From contig JAYJMM010000040.1 in the NCBI GenBank assembly GCA_037349105.1, positions 1,215,142 to 1,279,141 on the forward strand: DNA of 64,000 nt, in the 5' to 3' direction. Below are positions 56,901-64,000 of this stretch, one piece after another; position 1 is the stretch's first letter; each line of letters opens with the position of its first letter. The notes under the pieces were generated by a model, which was given only the letters and a program-made list of their open reading frames with translations, was not told the origin of the DNA and did not search any database. The position numbers were made by a program, and so were the translations under genes. The stretch comes from Limnomonas spitsbergensis (taxonomy: Eukaryota; Chlorophyta; Chlorophyceae; Chlamydomonadales).

Positions 56901-59900
56901 CATCGGCATCGGCATCGGCATCGGCATCGGCATCGGCATCGGCATCGGCATCGGCATCATCGGCATCGGCATCGGCATCGGCATCGGCATCGGCATCGGC
57001 ATCGGCATCGGCATCGGCATCGGCATCGGCATCGGCATCGGCATCGGCATCGGCATCGCATCGGCATCGGCATCGGCATCGGCATCGGCATCGGCATCGG
57101 CATCGGCATCGGCATCGGCATCGGCATCGCATCGGCATCGGCATCGGCATCGGCATCGGCATCGGCATCGGCATCGGCATCGGCATCGGCATCGGCATCG
57201 GCATCGGCATCGGCATCGGCATCGGCATCGGCATCGGCATCGGCATCGGCATCGGCATCGGCATCGGCATCGGCATCGGCATCGGCATCGGCATCGGCAT
57301 CGGCATCGGCATCGGCATCGGCATCGGCATCGGCATCGGCATCGGCATCGGCATCGGCATCGGCATCGGCATCGGCATCGGCATCGGCATCGGCATCGGC
57401 ATCGGCATCGGCATCGGCATCGGCATCGGCATCGCATCGGCATCGGCATCGGCATCGGCATCGGCATCGGCATCGGCATCGGCATCGGCATCGGCATCGG
57501 CATCGGCATCGGCATCGCATCGGCATCGTCGGCATCGGCATCGGCATCGGCATCGGCATCGGCATCGGCATCGGCATCGCATCGGCATCGGCATCGGCAT
57601 CGGCATCGGCATCGCATCGGCATCGGCATCGGCATCGGCATCGGCATCGGCATCGGCATCGGCATCGGCATCGGCAATCGGCATCGGCATCGGCATCGCA
57701 TCGGCATCGGCATCGGCATCGGCATCGGCATCGGCATCGGCATCGGCATCGGCATCGGCATCGGCATCGGCATCGGCATCGGCATCGGCATCGGCATCGC
57801 ATCGGCATCGGCATCGGCATCGGCATCGGCATCGGCATCGGCATCGGCATCGGCATCGCATCGGCATCGGCATCGCATCGGCATCGGCATCGGCATCGGC
57901 ATCGGCATCGGCATCGGCATCGGCATCGGCATCGGCATCGGCAATCGGCATCGCATCGCATCGGCATCGGCATCGGGGCATCGGCATCGGCATCGGCATC
58001 GCATCGGCATCGGCATCGCATCGGCATCGCATCGGCAATCGGCATCGGCATCGCATCGGCATCGGCAATCGGCATCGCATCGGCATCGGCATCGGCATCG
58101 GCATCGGCATCGGCATCGGCATCGGCATCGGCATCGGCATCGGCATCGGCATCGGCATCGGCATCGGCATCGGCATCGGCATCGGCATCGGCATCGGCAT
58201 CGGCATCGGCATCGGCATCGGCATCGGCATCGGCATCGGCATCGGCATCGGCATCGGCATCGGCATCGGCATCGGCATCGGCATCGGCATCGGCATCGGC
58301 ATCGGCATCGGCATCGGCATCGGCATCGGCATCGGCATCGGCATCGGCATCGGCATCGGCATCGGCATCGGCATCGGCATCGGCATCGGCATCGGCATCG
58401 GCATCGGCATCGGCATCGGCATCGGCATCGGCATCGGCATCGGCATCGGCATCGCATCGGCATCGGCATCGGCATCGGCATCGCATCGGCATCGGCATCG
58501 GCATCGGCATCGGCATCGGCATCGGCATCGGCATCGGCATCGGCATCGGCATCGGCATCGGCATCGGCATCGGCATCGGCATCGGCATCGGCATCGGCAT
58601 CGGCATCGGCATCGGCATCGGCATCGGCATCGGCATCGGCATCGGCATCGGCATCGGCATCGGCATCGGCATCGGCATCGCATCGGCATCGCATCGGCAT
58701 CGGCATCGGCATCGGCATCGGCATCGGCATCGGCATCGGCATCGGCATCGGCATCGGCATCGGCATCGGCATCGGCATCGGCATCGGCATCGGCATCGGC
58801 ATCGGCATCGGCATCGGCATCGGCATCGGCATCGGCATCGCATCGGCATCGGCATCGGCATCGGCATCGGCATCGGCATCGGCATCGGCATCGGCATCGG
58901 CATCGCATCGGCATCGGCATCGGCATCGGCATCGGCATCGGCATCGGCATCGGCATCGGCATCGGCATCGGCATCGCATCGGCATCGGCATCGGCATCGG
59001 CATCGGCATCGGCATCGGCATCGGCATCGGCATCGGCATCGGCATCGGCATCGGCATCGGCATCGGCATCGGCATCGGCATCGGGCATCGGCATCGGGCA
59101 TCGGCATCGGCATCGGCATCGGCATCGGCATCGGCATCGGCATCGGCATCGGCATCGGCATCGGCATCGGCATCGGCATCGGCATCGGCATCGGCATCGG
59201 CATCGGCATCGGCATCGGCATCGGCATCGGCATCGGCATCGCATCGGCATCGGCATCGGCATCGGCATCGGCATCGGCATCGGCAATCGGCATCGGCATC
59301 GGCATCGGCATCGGCATCGGCATCGGCATCGGCATCGGCATCGGCATCGGCATCGGCATCGGCATCGGCATCGGCATCGGCATCGGCATCGGCATCGGCA
59401 TCGGCATCGGCATCGCATCGGCATCGGCATCGGCATCGGCATCGGCATCGGCATCGGCATCGGCATCGCATCGGCATCGGCATCGGCATCGGCATCGGCA
59501 TCGGCATCGGCATCGGCATCGGCATCGGCATCGGCATCGGCATCGGCATCGGCATCGGCATCGGCATCGGCATCGGCATCGGCATCGGCATCGGCATCGG
59601 CATCGGCATCGGCATCGGCATCGGCATCGGCATCGGCATCGGCATCGGCATCGGCATCGGCATCGGCATCGGCATCGGCAATCGGCATCGGCATCGGCAT
59701 CGGCATCGGCATCGGCATCGGCATCGGCATCGGCATCGGCATCGGCATCGGCATCGGCATCGGCATCGGCATCGGCATCGGCATCGGCATCGGCATCGGC
59801 ATCGGCATCGGCATCGGCATCGGCATCGGCATCGGCATCGGCATCGGCATCGGCATCGGCATCGGCATCGGCATCGGCATCGGCATCGGCATCGGCATCG

Positions 59901-59996
59901 GGCATCGGCATCGGCATCGGCATCGGCATCGGCATCGGCATCGGCATCGGCATCGGCATCGGCATCGGCATCGGCATCGGCATCGGCATCGGCATC

Positions 59997-60027
<31 letters not shown>

Positions 60028-62570
60028 GCATCGGCATCGGCATCGGCATCGGCATCGGCATCGGCATCGGCATCGGCATCGGCATCGGCATCGGCATCGG
60101 CATCGGCATCGGCATCGGCATCGGCATCGGCATCGGCATCGGCATCGGCATCGGCATCGGCATCGGCATCGGCATCGGCATCGGCATCGGCATCGGCATC
60201 GGCATCGGCATCGCATCGGCATCGGCAATCGGCATCGGCATCGGCATCGGCAGTCGGCATCGGCATCGGCATCGGCATCGGCATCGGCATCGGCATCGGC
60301 ATCGGCATCGCATCGGCATCGGCATCGGCATCGGCATCGGCATCGGCATCGGCATCGGCATCGGCATCGGCATCGGCATCGCATCGGCATCGCATCGCAT
60401 CGGCATCGGCATCGGCATCGCATCGGCATCGGCATCGGCATCGGCATCGGCATCGGCATCGGCATCGGCATCGGCATCGGCATCGCATCGGCATCGGCAT
60501 CGGCATCGGCATCGGCATCGGCATCGGCATCGGCATCGGCATCGGCATCGGCATCGCATCGGCATCGGCATCGGCATCGGCATCGGCATCGGCATCGGCA
60601 TCGGCATCGGCATCGGCATCGGCATCGGCATCGGCATCGGCATCGGCATCGGCATCGGCATCGGCATCGGCATCGGCATCGGCATCGGCATCGGCATCGG
60701 CATCGGCATCGGCATCGGCATCGGCATCGGCATCGGCATCGCATCGGCATCGGCATCGGCATCGGCATCGGCATCGCATCGGCATCGGCATCGCATCGGC
60801 ATCGGCATCGCATCGGGCATCGGCATCGGCATCGGCATCGGCATCGGCATCGGCATCGGCATCGGCATCGGCATCGGCATCGGCATCGGCATCGGCATCG
60901 GCATCGCATCGGCATCGGCATCGGCATCGGCATCGGCATCGGCATCGGCATCGGCATCGGCATCGGCATCGGCATCGGCATCGGCATCGGCATCGGCATC
61001 GGCATCGGCATCGGCATCGGCATCGGCATCGGCATCGGCATCGGCATCGGCATCGGCATCGGCATCGGCATCGGCATCGGCATCGGCATCGGCATCGGCA
61101 TCGGCATCGCATCGGCATCGGCATCGGCATCGGCATCGCATCGGCATCGGCATCGGCATCGGCATCGGCATCGCATCGGCATCGGCATCGGCATCGGCAT
61201 CGGCATCGGCATCGGCATCGGCATCGGCATCGCATCGGCATCGGCATCGGCATCGGCATCGGCATCGGCATCGGCATCGGCATCGGCATCGGCATCGGCA
61301 TCGGCATCGGCATCGGCATCGGCATCGGCATCGGCATCGGCATCGGCATCGGCATCGGCATCGGCATCGGCATCGGCATCGGCATCGGCATCGGCATCGG
61401 CATCGGCATCGGCATCGGCATCGGCATCGGCATCGGCATCGGCATCGGCATCGGCATCGGCATCGCATCGGCATCGGCATCGGCATCGCATCGGCATCGG
61501 CATCGGCATCGGCATCGGCATCGGCATCGGCATCGGCATCGGCATCGGCATCGGCATCGGCATCGGCATCGGCATCGGCATCGGCATCGGCATCGGCATC
61601 GGCATCGGCATCGGCATCGGCATCGCATCGGCATCGGCATCGGCATCGGCATCGGCATCGGCATCGGCATCGGCATCGGCATCGGCATCGGCATCGGCAT
61701 CGGCATCGGCATCGGCATCGGCATCGGCATCGGCATCGGCATCGCATCGGCATCGGCATCGGCATCGGCATCGGCATCGGCATCGGCATCGGCATCGGCA
61801 TCGGCATCGGCATCGGCATCGGCATCGGCATCGGCATCGGCATCGGCATCGGCATCGGCATCGGCATCGCATCGGCATCGGCATCGGCATCGCATCGGCA
61901 TCGGCATCGGCATCGGCATCGGCATCGCAATCGGCATCGGCATCGGCATCGGCATCGGCATCGGCATCGGCATCGGCATCGGCATCGGCATCGGCATCGG
62001 CATCGGCATCGGCATCGGCATCGGCATCGGCATCGGCATCGGCATCGGCATCGGCATCGGCATCGGCATCGGCATCGGCATCGGCATCGGCATCGGCATC
62101 GGCATCGGCATCGGCATCGGCATCGGCATCGGCATCGGCATCGGCATCGGCATCGGCATCGGCATCGGCATCGGCATCGGCATCGGCATCGGCATCGGCA
62201 TCGGCATCGGCATCGGCATCGGCATCGGCATCGGCATCGGCATCGGCATCGGCATCGGCATCGGCATCGGCATCGGCATCGGCATCGGCATCGGCATCGG
62301 CATCGGCATCGGCATCGGCATCGGCATCGGCATCGGCATCGCATCGGCATCGGCATCGGCATCGGCATCGGCATCGGCATCGGCATCGGCATCGGCATCG
62401 GCATCGGCATCGGCATCGGCATCGGCATCGGCATCGGCATCGGCATCGGCATCGGCATCGGCATCGGCATCGGCATCGGCATCGGCATCGGCATCGCATC
62501 GGCATCGGCATCGGCATCGGCATCGGCATCGGCATCGGCATCGGCATCGGCATCGGCATCGGCATCGGCA

Positions 62571-62603
<33 letters not shown>

Positions 62604-64000
62604 GCATCGGCATCGGCATCGGCATCGGCATCGGCATCGGCATCGGCATCGGCATCGGCATCGGCATCGGCATCGGCATCGGCATCGGCATCGGCATCGC
62701 ATCGGCATCGGCATCGGCATCGGCATCGCATCGGCATCGGCATCGGCATCGGCATCGGCATCGGCATCGGCATCGGCATCGGCATCGGCATCGGCATCGG
62801 CATCGGCATCGGCATCGGCATCGGCATCGCATCGCATCGGCATCGGCATCGGCATCGGCATCGGCATCGGCATCGGCATCGCATCGGCATCGGCATCGGC
62901 ATCGGCATCGGCATCGGCATCGGCATCGGCATCGGCATCGGCATCGGCATCGGCATCGGCATCGGCATCGGCATCGGCATCGGCATCGGCAATCGGCATC
63001 GGCATCGGCATCGGCATCGGCATCGCATCGCATCGGCATCGGCATCGGCATCGGCATCGGCATCGCATCGGCATCGGCATCGGCATCGGCATCGGCATCG
63101 GCATCGGCATCGGCATCGGCATCGGCATCGGCATCGGCATCGGCATCGGCATCGGCATCGGCATCGGCATCGCAATCGTCATCGCATCGGCATCGGCATC
63201 GGCATCGGCATCGGCATCGGCATCGGCATCGGCATCGGCATCGGCATCGGCATCGGCATCGGCATCGGCATCGGCATCGGCATCGGCATCGCATCGGCAT
63301 CGGCATCGGCATCGGCATCGCATCGGCATCGGCAATCGGCATCGGCATCGGCATCGGCATCGGCATCGGCATCGGCATCGGCATCGGCATCGGCATCGGC
63401 ATCGGCATCGGCATCGGCATCGGCATCGGCATCGGCATCGGCATCGGCATCGGCATCGGCATCGGCATCGGCATCGGCATCGGCATCGGCATCGGCATCG
63501 GCATCGGCATCGCATCGGCATCGGCATCGGCATCGGCATCGGCATCGGCATCGGCATCGGCATCGGCATCGGCATCGCATCGGCATCGGCATCGGCATCG
63601 GCATCGGCATCGGCAATCGGAATCGCATCGGCATCGGCAATCGCGATCGGCAGCGGCCATCGGCTATCGGCATCGGCATCGGCATCGGTCATCGCATCCA
63701 GCGCATCGGCATCGGCATCGGCAATCGGCATCGCATCGGCATCGGAACATTCGGCAATCGGCATCGCGATCGGCATATCGGCATCGGCATCGGCATCGGC
63801 ATCGGCATCGGCATCGGCATCCACGGCATCCGCATCGGCATCGGCGATCGGCATAGTCATCGGCATCGGCATCGGCATCGGCATCGCATCCGCAATCGGG
63901 CATTCGGGGCATCGGCATCGGCATCGGCATCGGCATCGGGCATCCGGCATCGGGCGATCGGCATCGGCATCGGCATCCTGGCATCGGCATCGGCATCGGC
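32919..64000. repeat. Giant hexanucleotide satellite (GGCATC)n
   Basis: From 32919 to the last base of the window the sequence is GGCATC repeated, about 31.1 kb or roughly 5,180 units, and it leaves the window still repeating. 32919-37319 is exact, as is 37901-51233 (over 2,200 units). Only seven phase changes occur before 57000: single G losses near 37319, 37900, 51552 and 54482, and a CATCATCGG (three bases lost) near 51234, 53535 and 56957. After 57000 one-base indels are frequent, and after about 63600 the array is a patchwork. No frame on either strand contains a stop (Gly-Ile, Ala-Ser, His-Arg; Asp-Ala, Met-Pro, Cys-Arg), so the very long open frames here are not genes. The unit is 67% GC with one CpG. 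Confidence 0.99.
57051..64000. repeat. Degenerate part of the GGCATC satellite
   Basis: Here the array carries dozens of single-base events: CGCATCG (G lost), GCAATCGG (A gained), CGGGCATC (G gained), and a few substitutions (CATAGG near 60001, CAGTCGG near 60252, CATCGTCATCGG near 62595). 63610-64000 adds AATCGGAATCG, GCGGCCATCGGCTATCGG, CATCCAGCGC and ATCCACGGCATCCGC. This is either true edge decay of the array or falling base accuracy near a contig end. Confidence 0.9.

Noticed and set aside
31451..63996. Open frames of up to about 10,000 codons across the satellite on both strands
   Set aside because: The hexamer has no stop in any frame, so length is automatic. The dipeptide output has no domain and the starts are arbitrary.
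32919..64000. The GGCATC array as a telomere
   Set aside because: It is not a known telomere motif, it is internal on its left side, and the strand G pattern (two G per six) is weak for a telomere. A subtelomeric position cannot be excluded.

Overview
This window looks like a repeat-rich piece of a eukaryotic nuclear genome, most likely a green alga. The evidence is: genes split by short GT-AG introns (174, 85, 72 and 217 bp, all phase-consistent); PHD fingers and CCHC knuckles; a Ty3-type Gag; a hAT transposase; a cysteine-cluster protein of the kind that accompanies KDZ transposons; and a PHD plus methyltransferase-like architecture that I associate with chlorophytes from memory. The lineage call is an inference. 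I see no prokaryotic operon, no rRNA, no convincing tRNA and no CRISPR array.

Layout. (1) 1-11278 is a large inverted duplication. Its arms (1 to about 3090 and about 7495 to 11278) each carry a GATC-rich degenerate satellite and one copy of a two-exon PHD/methyltransferase-like gene, pointing inward. Both copies are broken, at different sites. The centre (about 3319-7190) is a nested mosaic: a solo LTR-like element, a PHD-like/zinc-knuckle gene with an internal TAG, a truncated Ty3 gag, and a 50-bp PHD-like exon fragment present three times. (2) 11279-12524 holds a short ORF cut off by a poly-T run and an LTR end. (3) 12525-16640 holds a decayed KDZ-associated cysteine-cluster gene (+) and a spliced unknown gene (-) that converge and overlap. 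(4) 16641-22471 is nearly all repeats: low-complexity sequence, a second LTR-like copy, 65-bp and 33-bp tandem repeats, a dispersed repeat in both orientations, and a degenerate 9-bp satellite. (5) 22472-26448 holds remnants on the minus strand: a hAT C-terminus, an unassigned ORF, and a Ty3 RNase H interrupted by a small LTR-flanked element. (6) 27142-32918 is a minus-strand, Gag-like, low-complexity coding region in several frames, with a duplicated module. (7) 32919-64000 (the window end) is an uninterrupted hexanucleotide satellite, (GGCATC)n, about 31 kb long and about 5,180 units, which starts inside the coding frame of region 6.

How it fits together: almost nothing here looks like a working host pathway. 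The window is best read as nested mobile elements beside, and partly inside, a huge microsatellite expansion. Three things stand out. First is the satellite itself, which is stop-free in all six frames and near-perfect for 24 kb. Second is a set of in-frame TAG codons in reading frames that clearly continue beyond them, which fits either decay at methylated CAG sites or sense use of TAG. Third is a 324-bp difference between the two PHD/methyltransferase copies whose ends lie within one base of GT...AG.
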